Below, in pieces: positions 1 through 12,616 of a stretch of DNA of 64,000 nucleotides. Below the pieces are notes generated by a model that was not told the DNA's origin, ran no database searches, and saw only the letters and a program-made list of their open reading frames with translations. The stretch comes from Chlorophyllum brunneum (taxonomy: Eukaryota > Basidiomycota > Agaricomycetes > Agaricales > Agaricaceae): the NCBI GenBank assembly GCA_963576785.1, contig OY756148.1, forward strand, positions 124,001-188,000, given 5' to 3'. The translations under genes were made by a program, and so were the position numbers. Position 1 is the stretch's first letter; each line of letters begins with the position of its first letter.

Positions 1-27
1 TCCCTTATTATTAACCGTCACCACTAG

Positions 28-35
28 TATATAAA
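28..35 (+). promoter_or_regulatory. TATA-like element in probable 5' LTR/leader of the gypsy element
   Basis: The octamer TATATAAA lies about 190 bp upstream of the gag start, followed by a pyrimidine-rich stretch (about 80-115). It is a plausible U3 promoter of the retrotransposon. The LTR boundary itself cannot be placed because the element starts before the window. Nothing else is recognised in 1-220. Confidence 0.4.
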
Positions 36-220
36 GTGTAGTAATACTTGATGTATTCCTTACACTTTACCAATCATATCATCCCTTCTTCCTTTCTCTA
101 CTTCCTTTCCTTTATCCAAAGGCTTGCAACCTGAGTCAGAGACTAAGGTCGTAACACAAGAGAGGTGCCACTATTCGTAGCTAGGCTTGGAATAATAGCC
201 TCCAACCAGGACGACAGTAT

Positions 221-1405
221 ATGAGCAGCAGTAGCTTATCGAGAACACCAAGAAGACCAAGAGCTCCGAGACCAACAGATATCCAGGGATCACCAGTAAC
301 TACTAGATCCAAACGACAAACAGAACCAGAAATCCCTGAAGGCCTTAAACGGCAGAAATCTGATCACAGTATAGAAGAAGATACAGCTCTTTTCGAGACC
401 CTATTCAACACAGAAGTTGCCGAGACCACATTCGACATAGAAGTCACTGAGACCCCATTCGATACAGAAATTGCCGAAGCCACATCCGACATAGAAGTCG
501 CCAAGACCTACGAAAACAAACATAGTGAACCAGAAACAGAATCAGAGATGGCTGATGAAATCAATTTCCCAAAGAACCTAGCCCCAGAACCAGGATACTT
601 CAATGGAGATAGAACCAAGTTTGACAATTGGTGGAGAGCAATGTCCTTATGGACACTCTTCAACAAAATCGATGATAATGAGCAAAAGATAATTGGGATA
701 TTAGCTCGAATGAAAGGGGGACTTGCAGGTCCCTATGCCAATGCCAAATTACAAACGATTCAAGATAAGAAAACACCAGCATTTGAGGACTTCGCAAAGG
801 AGATGGTAGCTACCTTCTCCTTGGGGAATAGAAAAGCAATAGCAGAAGGGGAAATCGAGTTGTTTAAATAGGGAAAGAAGAACACCGCGGACTTCTTAAT
901 AGAGTTTGAAGCATTGAAAACCCAAGCAGGAACCGATGACGTGCACGCCATATTCCTCCTCAAACGACACACCAGAGCAGACATTATCCAAACCATTATA
1001 GGCTATCCAGCAGCCTCAATCCCAGATACATACAGTAAATGGAAAAACACCATCCTCGCAGTAGGACAGGGGTACAAAGCAACAGACATCACACGAGGAG
1101 ATGTCAGAACAAACACAGGAGTTACCTATGGAGGCGGAGGACAACCAATGGAAATTGGTAGACAGAGAGCAGACACCAATCAGAACGGAAAACTGAGGTG
1201 TTTTAACTGTAACCTCTATGGGTATATTGCCAAATACTGCCACAAGAAGACAAAGATAGCATATACCAAAATAACATGCTATAACTGTGGCAAACAGGGC
1301 CACATCTCAAAGAACTGTAAAGCACCAAAGAAAGCGCACATCAGAGAAGTTACCGAGGAGATAGAAGAAGAGACAAAAGAGGATTTTGTCGAAGGCTCTG
1401 AGTAG
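221..1405 (+). pseudogene. gag: gypsy Gag, one in-frame stop
   Basis: A single frame from ATG 221 to the stop at 1403, interrupted once by TAG at 869-871 (probably CAG>TAG). The N-terminal third is acidic and repetitive, with threonine/glutamate repeats around residues 65-90. The middle is a retrotransposon Gag domain, with the typical WWRAM and FNKI segments near residues 135-150. Two CCHC knuckles lie near the C terminus. The first, CFNCNLYGYIAKYC, has Tyr in place of the metal-binding His (a CAT>TAT change would explain it). The second, CYNCGKQGHISKNC, is canonical. The C terminus is acidic. Gag would form the particle and bind the RNA; this copy cannot do so. Confidence 0.88.
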
Positions 1406-1464
1406 GCACAAACCTGCGAGCCAATAAACCTAGAGTTTCTGTTTTATGTCACAATAGATGATAT

Positions 1465-4400
1465 GTGATCCCGCAAAAACGAAACTCGACATGCAAACTT
1501 CTCCTCAATTCAACAATCAGAACAAAGAAAGGACCCAAGCAAATCACCACACTGGTGGATTCCAGATGTACACACACATGCATAGCACAAAGAGTAATAG
1601 AAGAAGAACAGATCACGACCAAACCCCTTGAAACTCCAATAAGAGTAATCAATGCTAATGGAACCAAAAACAAGAAGGGAGAAATAACAGATACGGCACA
1701 ACTGGTACTAAGTAATGGCAAACACACAGAAGAAATCGAAGCAATGGTAACACAATTAGAAAGCGCGGACCTATATCTTGGACATGACTGGCTAGTCAAA
1801 CACAACCCAGAAATCGATTGAACAAACAACATAATACACTTCAACAGATGTCCGAAGGATTGCAACACTCACCACAACGATATATGATTCAACGAAAGAA
1901 TACGCACGGTAAAAGAACACATAGAAGAAAAGAAAACTGACCAAACAAACCCAGAGGACCTACCAACATACCTGTAGCCATATACATACCTGTTTAACAA
2001 GAAAAACTTTGACAAGCTACCGAAACATACAATATGGGACCACAAAATAAACCTGACACAAGACACACCACCGGTATTACAGTCCAAAGTCTATCCAATG
2101 ACATTAACGGAGAAACAAGAACTACAAAGATTCCTCGATGAAAACATTACCTCAGGACAAATTCGACCCTCACAATCCCCCTATGCTACACCATGCTTCT
2201 TCATACCCAAGAAAGACGGGACCAAACAACTGGTACAAGATTACAAGAAGCTAAATGAATACACAATCAAAGACAAAATGCCACTTCCACTCATAAGCAA
2301 AGTTATTGACAAACTCAAGAACACGAAAGTCTTTAACAAACTCGATATCATCTGGGGATACAACAATGTTAGGATAAGGGAAGGTGATAAATGGAAAGCA
2401 GCATTTGTAACAAACAATGGACTATTCAAACCAATGGTCATGTTTTTCGGAATGAGTAACTCGCCAGCAACATTCCAAAGGATGATGAACACTGTCTTTT
2501 GGGAAATGCTACATGAAGGAGCAGTCATCAACTACATGGACAATTTTATCATACCGGGCACCACACAACAGGAACTTGAAGACAGAACAAAGCAATTTCT
2601 CGACATTGCAGCAAAACACCAACTATATTTCAAAAGATCGAAATGCGTATTCGATGCAAAAGAAATACCTATACTAGGATTTGTGGTTGGACAAGGCAAT
2701 GTTAAAATGGAGGAGGAGAAAGTGAAAGCAGTGAAAGAATAGCCAACACCCAAATCCCTAAAAGAGGTTGAAAAATTCCTAGGATTTGCAAATTTCTACC
2801 AACAATTCATTCACGACTTCAGCAACATAGCAGCCCCACTATATGAGTTGAAGAAAAAAGATGCGCAATAGGCATGGAAGGAACAACAACAACAAGCCTT
2901 CGAAAGAATCAAGGAAAAGATCACAAGCAAACCAGTATTAGCAATGCCACAGGACAAGGGGCAATACAGGGTAGAAGTGAATGCATTAGGATATGGAGTG
3001 GGAGCAGTACTATTGCAAAAACAAGAAGAACATTGGCACCCGATTGCATTCCATTCAAGAACAATGATACCTACAGAATGAAACTATCAGATCTACGATA
3101 AAGAGTTACTTGCCATTCAAGAAGCAATCAAGACTTGGTGACAATATCTACTTGATGCAGACAAACCATTCAAAATATGGACTGATCATAAACACCTGGA
3201 ATATTTCCGAAAACCACAACAGCTCACAGGATGACAAGTGAGGTGGCAGATGGAGCTACAAGAATATCATTATACGCTGAAACATATCCCCGGAAAAACC
3301 AACACAAAAGCCGACGTTTTATCAAGACTAACGAAAACAGACACCACTTGAGACAACGCCGACATCACTTTACTACCCGACCACTTATTTAATGACAGTA
3401 CAATCACCACAATCTGACAAATCTGGGAAATCTCAGGAGAAGAAGATCTAAAACACCAACTACGAAAAGAGACAAGAAGGGAAACACAGTGGCTAAAAGA
3501 AAAAGAGAAGCAACCAAAAGAAGTATGGGAAACAGATGGAGTACCGATGTTTGAAGGGAGAATATATGCCCCACCCAACAACCAAATACGACAAAAAATA
3601 CTACGACAATACCACAACAAAATGGATGTAGGACATCCAGGACAACATCGAATGATTGAACTCCTTAAACAGAGTTATTGGTGGCCCCAGATGCACAACG
3701 ACATCAAACAATACATCAGAGGATGTGAAACATGCCAACAAAACAAAATACTCCGAATAAGACTGACAACACATTTCCATCCACTACCGACACCAGTGGA
3801 ACCTTGGGAGGAGATATCAATCGACATGATTGGACCGCTACCCGAGTCAGAAGGATATGATGCAATACTTGTCATAGTCGATCATTTCAGCAAAATGATC
3901 AGATTACGTGCAGTCAACACCACCTTAACATCCGAGGAGCTAGGAGATATCTATTGAGATAATATATGGAGAACACATGGAATACCCCGAAGAATTATCA
4001 GTGATAGAGGCCCACAATTCACATCCAAATTCATGGCAGAATTATGCCAAGCAACAGGAACCCAGCGAAACTTATCCACGGCATACCATCCACAAACTGA
4101 TGGTCAAACGGAGCATATCAACCAGGAGGTCGAAACATACCTCAGAAATGTAATAAATCACGCTCAAGACAATTGGAAAAAATGGCTAGCCACAGCAGAA
4201 TTCCAATACAACGACAAAATCCACACAGCCACTGGATATTCACCATTTGAAATAGTTTATGGATGACACCCTTGGAAAGGAGACATAATGAGTATCACCA
4301 AAGCACCTGCAATTATGGAACGAATACAGGAATTACAAAACATGTGACAAGAAGTGACAAAGATGTTACAATGCAGTCAAGGACAAATGGAGAAACGCAA

Positions 4401-4890
4401 CAGCACTAAGCTGGAACACGAGTACATCCCAGGAGAACAAGTTTGGCTTGAAGCAAGCAATATCAGAACAATAAGACCAACCAAAAAACTGGATCACAAA
4501 TGATACAGACTATTCAGGATAAAAGCAAAAATAGGCGAAACAAGTTACCAATTGGACCTACCTGAAACATGGGTGATACACGATGTGTTTAACAGCAGAC
4601 TCCTCTCCCCCTATCAAAAACCTGAGTTCGACAGCCAGCACACCCCACCACCACCGATGCCCGAGATCATCAATGATGAAGAGCAATATGAAGTAGAAGA
4701 GATCCGAGGACACTGCACAAGAGGACGACAAAAACAATTCCTAGTATACTGGAAAGGGTATACCTCCAAGGAAGACATATGGGAGAATGAGTCAGAATTG
4801 GAAAATGCCAAAGAGGTAGTACAAGAATTTTTAGACAAGATTTCGAGGACGAAACCTATAAAAAGGGGGGGTAAAAAGCAACAATTATGA
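1465..4890 (+). pseudogene. pol: gypsy Pol: protease, RT, RNase H, integrase, chromodomain, with 14 in-frame stops
   Basis: One frame. The protease motif near 1555 reads LVDSRCTHTC, where DSG is expected (GGA>AGA). The reverse transcriptase (2098-2742) has the active-site box YMDN instead of YMDD (GAC>AAC). RNase H follows at about 2960-3320, and then an integrase zinc finger (H..H..CETCQQNK, 3620-3750). The integrase core has D in IDMIG, D in ISDRGPQF and the downstream E in the TDGQTEH region. A C-terminal chromodomain (about 4687-4830, with LVYWKGY) would direct integration to marked histones. Stops sit where Trp, Arg or Gln are expected. The element is therefore dead in at least four ways, although its frame length is nearly unchanged. 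Confidence 0.92.
4860..4877 (+). other. Polypurine tract of the gypsy element
   Basis: An 18-base run of purines with a seven-G core and a single T lies just upstream of the pol stop. In Ty3/gypsy elements this primes plus-strand synthesis and marks the start of the 3' LTR, so the 3' LTR should start shortly after. The exact LTR start cannot be confirmed without the 5' LTR. Confidence 0.5.
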
Positions 4891-4948
4891 ACAACAAACC
4901 CCATGTTACAAAAGATCACTACACTCGACACACCTCACGCTGTATCCA

Positions 4949-5272
4949 GTGCACCCTAAACTTTGCCGATTACCTTCACAACACACCATGCACACCAAGC
5001 GCAAGCCCACCCCCTTCCCAGCCAATGACACAGAATTTGAACAAGAACTTAACAACCTTCTCGACACTCAGTCCACAGAAGATCAAATTGAACACTACAT
5101 TGCCACAACCAAAGGACTCACATACATCGCACATGCTATCAACAACCTCCAAGTCCAAGCCAAAGCCCTGAGCTGCATTCTACTTGTCACCACTACCAGA
5201 GCCCTCCTTGCCACCATGTCAACTGGGAAACATGAACTTATGAAGGAGTTATTAGATAAAGTAGCCACCGAC
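4949..5272 (+). pseudogene. Subterminal ORF at the gypsy 3' end, truncated by the copia LTR
   Basis: An open frame of 108 codons runs from ATG 4949 up to the first base of the copia LTR. The last Cys codon and the stop (TGT TGA) belong to the LTR, so the original frame continued further. The product is rich in Thr, Leu and Glu, with alpha-helical character around FEQELNNLLDTQ and HAINNLQVQAKAL. I do not recognise a domain. It lies after the polypurine tract, so it may be LTR-encoded or the 3' part of another gene the gypsy element inserted beside. The lack of stops contrasts with the riddled pol frame beside it. Confidence 0.4.
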
Positions 5273-5840
5273 TGTTGAAGTTCGGACATATTCTAGAAAT
5301 AGACTATGAGGTCATTATGATAATAATAGACTGATCTGTTACTTTCCAGTAACTTCCTATGAGTTGCTCTGCATACGATAAGAGTCATAAGTACTTGATA
5401 GATTATTCTACATAGTACCAATGACTAGTATATTACATTCCACAGTACTCCACAGGCACTATGCCACAGTAAAAGAGAGTCATAAGGAACAATCTATGTG
5501 ATACTAGTATTTTATGTAGTATGACTCGCCTATGTTACAATATGTATATAAACCCCATGTAGCAGACCTAAGTTCTGCATCTTGTTCAATCGAACAACTT
5601 CTTCATCATTGCTTATCTTCTTCAGTACAACACCTGTCTTGATCTCCTCGACTTTGACCTGTCTACATCTGATTCTACCTCTGACACCGACCTCTTTATA
5701 ACTCATATCTGTCTATCTGAATTACCTTTCTATAGGTATCATATAGAAGTATATTGTATCGGTGAGTAGACCCTACGTTCTCTCCCACTGTATTTACTGC
5801 TACTCCCAGCAAACAACTCGTTACGGTCGTTTCCTTAACA
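5273..5840 (+). repeat. copia 5' LTR (568 bp)
   Basis: Starts TGTTGAAGTTCGGACATATT and ends CCTTAACA, with short terminal inverted repeats. A TATATAAA box lies at 5545-5552, ahead of the likely transcription start. Aligns with the 3' LTR at 12061-12616 over its whole length except a variable stretch around 5635-5735. Confidence 0.95.
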
Positions 5841-5855
5841 GGTTATGGGCCCCAG
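5841..5855 (+). other. copia primer-binding site, half-tRNA initiator Met type
   Basis: GGTTATGGGCCCCAG directly follows the LTR. Its complement, CTGGGGCCCATAACC, is the anticodon stem-loop of initiator tRNA-Met (CAT anticodon in the middle) rather than the tRNA 3' end. Drosophila copia and yeast Ty5 are known to prime from such a 5' half-tRNA. The exact match to this genome's own tRNA cannot be checked here. Confidence 0.65.
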
Positions 5856-6001
5856 TAGCCTTACCGATGGTTAAACCATTATCATCCCCTCTAACCAAGA
5901 CAGGATGATAGGGATTCACCTGACAGAGCTATCCTTGCATTTTTGATCATTGCTGATACGAGAATTTTCTTCTAGAAAGAAATTCACTTGACGAAGATAT
6001 T

Positions 6002-9000
6002 ATGTCTACCAATAATATCATCACTGGTTTGCCTAAGCTTAATGGGCCTAAGAATTATGTGTTCTGGTCTAGAAGGCTTCAGGATGCCCTTACCCTCATT
6101 ACTGTCACTAGCTCCAACCAGTCCGGATGGACTGTGACAGAAAAACATCTCTCTGCTAAAAATCCTGCCGCTTTAATGGATGAGGATAGAAGGAGAGATC
6201 AATTGAGAGGACGGGCATTGGCTGTTATGAATGGCACTTTACCTGATTCCTTATTACTCCATGGACATGATGCTCCTGGATTTCTTTGGAGTGATTTGAA
6301 AACTCGCTTTGGGACACCTTCTCCCACTGCAGTATATTCAATCCTCCAAAGGATGTTGCAAAAGCGCATCTCAGGAAATCAAGATCCAGCAATGGATCTA
6401 GCTAAATTGAGAACAATGGCTTCTCAATTAGAAACAGCTAAAGTTAATTTGCCAGAAGTTCTTGGTGCGATGATTGCTTTGAATGCATTACCACCTGATT
6501 GGAATGCAGTGGCACAAACAACATTGGCAAATAATCATGATGTTGTGGATATGACCTGGGAGGTAGTTCAGCAGGCTATAAATGCTGAGTGGTCAAGACA
6601 TGAAGGGTCAAGACCTAACATGTCTAACCAGCAAGCATCTTTCACCGCTACTACCAACTACCAAACTTGCCCTCAGGGCAACTTCCCAAGGACTTGCCCT
6701 GGGCCACCTTGGAACCGCTTCCACTCTGGAGGTGATACCAGGGCCCAGCCTGCGAGAGGACCTTGCCACCCTGCCAATCCGAGTGGGCAGCCCCCTCAGC
6801 CTTCTCCTCCTACTCCTACCTGGATTAATGTCTAGAAGAAGAAGAAGAAGCCCAAGAAGTGCCAGGGTAAACCACAGGCCCACATGGCGGAAGCCATGGC
6901 GGGCTTTGCCGCTGCCACGGAACCAGCGGTCCGCCACCTCTCTAGTCCAGGGGTTCCCCCCTTCAACTGGATGAGGCACATGGATGCACTTCGACCTATT
7001 CCCACTCCCGCTCCTCCAACCACTCATGTTCTAGTGAGTGAGAGACCTAAGCCTCTTACTTGGGTTAATCCCAAGAAGGTCCAGCAGGCACGAGAGAAAG
7101 CTCGTGCTGAGCTCGAAAAGAAGGTACATGCTGAGGCACGAAACTTATGCTTCACCGCCCTTCTTGAGAACTCACTGCGGATTCAACAGGTGATCACCTG
7201 GCGCGACCGCATCACTGGTCCTTCGCCCATGCAAATGGCGAAGAAACATGCCCTCAATCATTATGATTGACAGATGCACGAGGTCTCTCATCCCCGCACC
7301 CCACAAGACCGATCAGTGACACCTCCCGGTGCACCTTTGGTTCCTTCTGGTCACCCCCCAGGTTGTACCTGTGAGGGTCACACAAGAGTGAGTAAATGGT
7401 TCTTGAAACATCAGAACCCCGATATTAATGCAACTCGCATCTGCTTCACCTTCCTTTTACCCATTGGTTCACCATATATCTTAATGGTTTCTCCCAAATT
7501 TGGGAATAAACTAAATTTGGTTATGCACCATGTGGTAAAGATTCCTAGCATGGACCCGATTGCCCGGGGTGATTCTCTCAAACCTGGAGAAGTTCGACCA
7601 TTCTACCTTCCTCCTCCAGAGGAAATAGTAGCTCCAGCCGTCAGGACCTACGAAGAGGAGTTCCCTCCTCTTCCTCGGGCCTCCCGTCCAACAGAGCAAT
7701 TCCAGAGTAAGAGATATTCTCTTACTCAGAAGAACAAGACTGCTGATAGGCAACCTGCCACACTTACAGTGTTGGTAGATGAGGCCTTCAAATGGCTTGA
7801 GAGTGAGAATGAGGTTGACGACCTTATGGCGCTGGCTCAGGATGTTACCTACGACATCCACGACCCCAGGAACCCTGCAAATATTGCAGGACCCTCTTCT
7901 GGGCCTCTTCCAAAGTCCCCCAAGTCTGAAGCATTTGCTTTGGCACCTCAATCTGAGGTGTCTCTTGGACTTTTGTCAACAGACTATGGAAGTGACTTCA
8001 AGAAGAAGGGAGGAGCTGGGTACATGATCAATTCGATCTCAGATACTCTTACTAACCCTGATACACAGTCCTGTCACCAACATGCCGACTGGCCAACTTC
8101 GCAAGAAGAAGAGCAAGGGCAAGGGGAAGGGACGTTGGGGGTCAGGCATGTAGATAAGCAATCGGGATCTTTAGGATCCCATAATAATGTATTTTTGTGT
8201 CGGACAATGAATGAGAAGTGTTTTAACACTTCTCAATTTACTTGCTTCTCTATGCATATGCCCGATCAGTTCTTAAGAGTACCGGATCAAATAAGATCTC
8301 GATCACTAAGCAATGATCAAATCATAATGCCACTAGAAGAATATAGTGATGTATGGTTATTAGACTCAGGGGCATCATATCATTATACCCCTTATGCGGA
8401 AGACTTCATCAACTTCGAAGAACTCGAAGTTTTGATCCCAATTAAGACTGTAGGAGCACAGGGCCCCTACCTTAATGCAGTTGGTCTTGGCGCAGTTATG
8501 CTTAAGCATAGAGTCTATAATGGGAAGACTGATAGCGTTCAACCAAACCAGATATTAATATATCCAGTCTTTCTTCTAAAAGGAACCTCTGAACAACTAA
8601 TGTCAGTGGGACAGTTATGCCAAGATGGCAAAACTGTTAGAACAGATGCCAATGAATCAGTAGTAGTTGATGGCAAAGGAAATGCTATTCTTCAAGCATA
8701 TCCTTCAGCAAGTTGTAACATTACTTTACATTTTGTTAATACCAAAATTGTACATTTGGAACATACAGCTATGGCTGCAGATCCGATAGTTGGCTACAAA
8801 GTTGTACATGTGAGATTAGGACATCCCTCTAATCGTATCCTCAATCATTTTGAGAAAAATATGATTGGGTTTACTCCAGTGCAGATTCCCAAGCAAAAAC
8901 CAGTCTGTGACAGTTGTGCCAAGGGAAAAATGCACCAGAAACCCTTTAGAGAGAACCCTACATGTGCAAAGCGTCTATTTGAAAGAATTCACTCGGATTT

Positions 9001-12000
9001 AGTTGAACTTCCGATTCTTTCTTACTATAAATTTAAATGGGTCATGACTATAATGGACGACTTTTCCTCTCATGGATGGATTCGCTTCCTCCATAAGAAA
9101 TCAGAAGCAGCAGAAGAAATGAAAAATTTCATTGCCTTAATTCAGACTCAATATGAGACTAAATTAAAATATCTCTGCACTGATAGAGGAGGAGAGTATG
9201 CAACTGACGAGTTACAATCTCATTTGCGCTCATTAGGGATTATACATGAGACTAGTGCACCACACATACACCAACAAAATGGTTGAGCAGAATGCTTGAA
9301 CCGAACTTTAATGGATAAAGCAGAAGCCATGAGGCATCATACTTGTATTCCTGATGGTTGGTGGGAGTTTTCTATAGATCATGCGATACATATCTATAAT
9401 AAAACACTGGTATCACGGCTCATGTGGAAAACACCTTATGAAGTGTTGAATCAGAAGATTCCAGACATCTCCAAAGAGAGAGTCTTTGGCTGCGGTGCTT
9501 ATGTCTTTCTCCCAAAAGAGATAAGAGACAATAAACTGACAGTGAAGTCAGAACTCATGATTTTCCTTGGTTGGACATCAGACAGGAAAAACTATCATTT
9601 CATGAGGCACCTAAATGGAAATGTTATCTATACATCTCCGACAGCCGTATTTAGTGAAGAACACTTCCCCAAATATATTGGGAAGAAGTGAGAAGAACGG
9701 ATGAACCAACCATCATCTTCTACTTCTCGAAGCACACCTTTGGAAGTCATTGTCTTCCATGCCCCAGATCCATCTACTGGTTTACCTATTGATAGACTAC
9801 CTAGTCCTATACCCTAAACTTCTACCAAAAGTTCTCTAGAAGATAGGACTTATAGATCTGTTCATGGATGAATCCCAACTCCTTTCCCTAAACCTAAAAA
9901 GAATAAAGGAAAGGAAAAAGCACCGAATATCGATACCGATGTTCAGGATAAGTGGGATAGTATTGTGCAAAACATTCTCTTTCCACCAAGAGAAGCACAA
10001 ATACCAGAAGACAATGACAGTGATGGATTATCATATACTGATCCACCTAATCACCCTGAAGGTCCAAACCATCTCCCTTCTCCAAGAGATGATCTGGATG
10101 TACAGCCTTTCATACTCTATACCCCTATCGAAGATGATCGGAATGCTGGTCCTTCTGTACTGCAAGGTCACTCAGACCAAATACCGGTTCCTGAAATACC
10201 TCAGAGACCGCAAAGAACCAGAAAAGTACCTGAACATCTAGGAAACTTCTATGGTTCTACAAAGCATCCGACCAAAATTCTCCAGGACTATGAAATGTTC
10301 CAACCTCCTAAGTCAAAGTTGACAAGTTCTATGAGTAGACTTGTTAGACAAATTCAATCAGAACTTTCCAAACCTGGAATAATCGATAGACGTTCTCAAC
10401 ATGAAGCTTCTACAATAGAAGACTTATGCAGAGAAGGAGGAGTAGGGATGATCGATTATCTGTGCGCTCAAAAAGTTGAATCACCATTAGTTCCTATTTC
10501 TTTCAAGGATCTAGATTGACTACCACCAGAAGAGAAATCTAAATGGTGGAAAGTGTGCTTAGAAGAGTTAAATTCACTCAGAGAAAGACATGTTTATAAC
10601 TTAGCTAAACTTCTGCCTGGAAGAAGAGCTGTCAAAAATAGATGGGTCTTCACACCCAAATCAGACGGTCGATACTGTGCTTGACTAGTAGCAAAAGGAT
10701 TCTCTCAGATAGAGGGAATCGATTATGATGAATTATTTTCACCAGTAGTCCATTATGAGATAGCACAACTTATATTTGCAGTCGCTGCCCTCAACGATTG
10801 GGAGATGCTCAGTTTAGATGTTAAAACTGCTTATCTCTATGGAAAACTGGATGAAGAGCTCTATATGGAACTTTCAGAAGGTTTCAATACAGGTCGTGGT
10901 AATATGGTTTGGAAATTAAACCGAGCCATATATGGACTAAAGCAGTCTGGACGACAATGGTGGAAGGAATTGACTAAGTCAATGACCGACCTAGGATTTG
11001 TCCAATCCAAGTTAGATGCTGGAGTCTATTACTACTACAACTCTGAAACCAAAGAGCTTATTATAGCTCTAGTCTATGTAGATGACTCAATGTTTGTCGG
11101 AATCAGAGGTTCTAGACTTCTACATGAGAAGCGAGCACTCTTTATGAAGAAATGGGAATGCCGAGACCTTGGTCCAACCAAAGAGTTTCTTGGCATGAAG
11201 ATTTCGCAAAACCCTATAAACCGATCAATTACCATAGACCAAATAGATTATCTAGGAAAAGTTCTTGACCGATTTAAAGTAATTGGAAAAGAAGAAATTC
11301 CATTACCAAATGGATTTATCTTCGAATCCAACACAGGACAAGCGACATCTGACTTCATAAAGAGGTATCAACAGTTAGTAGGATCAGTTATGTATCTGAT
11401 GATAGGCAGTCGGCCTGACATAGCATTTGCCACTGTCAAATTATCACAACATATGACCAACCCTACTAAAGCACATTACAATGCAGGCTTACATTTGCTA
11501 AAGTATCTTAATGCTACTCACAAATATAGAATTACCTATAATGGAAGTTCTATGGAAGGCCTTAATGCGTTTTCAGACTCTGATTGGGCTGGTGATCCAA
11601 TTAGTCATAAATCTGTAACTGGATATTTCTGTTTATTAGCCAGTGGAGCTATCGCTTGGCTAAGTAGAAAACAGAAAACAGTAGCATTATCTTCCACCGA
11701 AGCCAAGTATATGGCTTTGTCAGATTGCAGTCGATAACTTGTTTGGACTGTCAATTTGTTGGAAGAAATTGGTATCCAATCATTAGCCCCTTATCTCTTT
11801 GGTGATAATAAGGGTTCAATATTTTGGGCCAAAAATCCAGTAACAGAAAAACGTTCAAAACATGTCGATGTCAAATACCATTATATTCGTGATTTGGTAG
11901 AAGACAGAAAGATTGAAATATTCTCTGTGAAAGGCATGGAAAATCCTGCTGATATTCTCACAAAGAATTTGGACAAAATCAAATTCAATCTATTCCGACC

Positions 12001-12025
12001 TCGCCTTGGCTTGACGTTTGAGTGA
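6002..12025 (+). pseudogene. gag-pol: copia Gag-Pol polyprotein with nine in-frame stops
   Basis: One frame of about 2,000 codons. Gag (6002 to about 7270) has a UBN2/copia-type Gag domain in its first 210 residues, followed by a Pro/Arg-rich tail. The protease box LLDSGASYH (about 8350) is intact. The GAG-pre-integrase zinc region HVRLGH...CDSCAKGK (about 8810-8930) and the integrase core (D in HSDLV, D in CTDRGGEY, E in AECLNRT) follow. RT keeps LDVKTAYLYG and YVDDSMFVG. RNase H has SDSDWAGD and SSTEAKYMA. Stops lie at 6833, 7268, 9284, 9689, 9815, 9869, 10517, 10682 and 11735; most restore Arg or Gln if CGA or CAA/CAG became TGA or TAA/TAG. No frameshift is seen. Confidence 0.94.
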
Positions 12026-12047
12026 TAAAAACTCTACATCAAATACA

Positions 12048-12060
12048 GAGCAAGGAGGAG
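12048..12060 (+). other. copia polypurine tract
   Basis: GAGCAAGGAGGAG directly abuts the first base of the 3' LTR, the expected place for the plus-strand primer. Confidence 0.7.
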
Positions 12061-12616
12061 TGTTGAAGTTCGGACATATTCTAGAAATAGACTATGAGGT
12101 CATTATGATAATAATAGACTGATCCGTTACTTTCCAGTAACTTCCTATGAGTTGCTCTGCATACGATGAGAGTCATAAGTACTTGATAGATTATTCTACA
12201 TAGTACTAATGACTAGTATATTACGTTCCACAGTACTCCGCAGGCACTACGCCGTAGTAAAAGAGAGTCATAAGGAACAATCTATGCATTACTAGTATTT
12301 TATGTAGTATGACTTGCCTATGTTACAATATGTATATAAACCCCATGTAGCAGACCTAAGTTCTGCATCTTGTTCAATCGAACAACTTCTTCATCATTGC
12401 CTATCTCTTTGAGTACAACACCTCTATCGATTTAATCGACTTTGACCTCTACTCCTCTGACATTAACTGCTTCATCAATAATATCTGTCTATCCGAACTA
12501 CCTTTCTATAGGTATCAGATAGAAGCTTATTATCTCAGTGAGTAGACCCTACATTCTCTCCCACTGCATTTACTGCTGCCCCCAGCAAACAACTCGTTAC
12601 AGTCGTTTCCTCAACA
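12061..12616 (+). repeat. copia 3' LTR (556 bp)
   Basis: Same ends as the 5' LTR (TGTTGA...TCAACA), with a TATATAAA box at 12333-12340. Many differences from the 5' copy are transitions at CpG sites, for example in the stretch around 12235-12260. Confidence 0.95.

Larger units (their letters stand above)
1..5272 (+). mobile_element. Decayed chromodomain Ty3/gypsy retrotransposon, 5' LTR cut by window edge, 3' end cut by copia
   Basis: The order gag (two zinc knuckles), protease, reverse transcriptase, RNase H, HHCC integrase, chromodomain is that of a Ty3/gypsy chromovirus. Gag is in frame 2 and pol in frame 1, so pol is shifted by -1. I count 15 in-frame stops (869 in gag; 1819, 1885, 1975, 2740, 2869, 3079, 3139, 3232, 3349, 3415, 3955, 4264, 4345 and 4501 in pol). 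All can be explained by a single C>T or G>A change. A purine-rich tract (4860-4877) follows the pol stop. The 5' LTR lies mostly before the window, and the copia LTR begins at 5273, so no LTR pair or target duplication can be seen. Confidence 0.93.
5273..12616 (+). mobile_element. Complete but dead Ty1/copia retrotransposon
   Basis: Two LTRs (5273-5840 and 12061-12616) frame one continuous Gag-Pol reading frame (frame 2, 6002-12025). The LTRs begin TGTTGA and end TTAACA/TCAACA. The order protease, integrase, RT, RNase H is that of copia. The LTRs differ by many transitions (often CpG to TpG/CpA) and by an indel-rich stretch near the R/U5 side, so the insertion is not recent. The five bases before the left LTR (CCGAC) and after the right LTR (TGGGA) do not match. 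The left flank is gypsy sequence and the right flank is an F-box gene fragment. Confidence 0.95.

Noticed and set aside
1465..4890. TGA codons in gypsy pol as recoded Trp (alternative code) or selenocysteine
   Set aside because: Several TGAs stand for Arg, TAG stops also occur, and the nuclear genes of the window use TGA as a true stop (for example NUC1). Mutation explains them better.
9864..10241. 125-codon open frame inside the copia element
   Set aside because: It overlaps the Gag-Pol frame in another phase and has a Lys/Ser-rich composition without any motif; it is a shadow frame.
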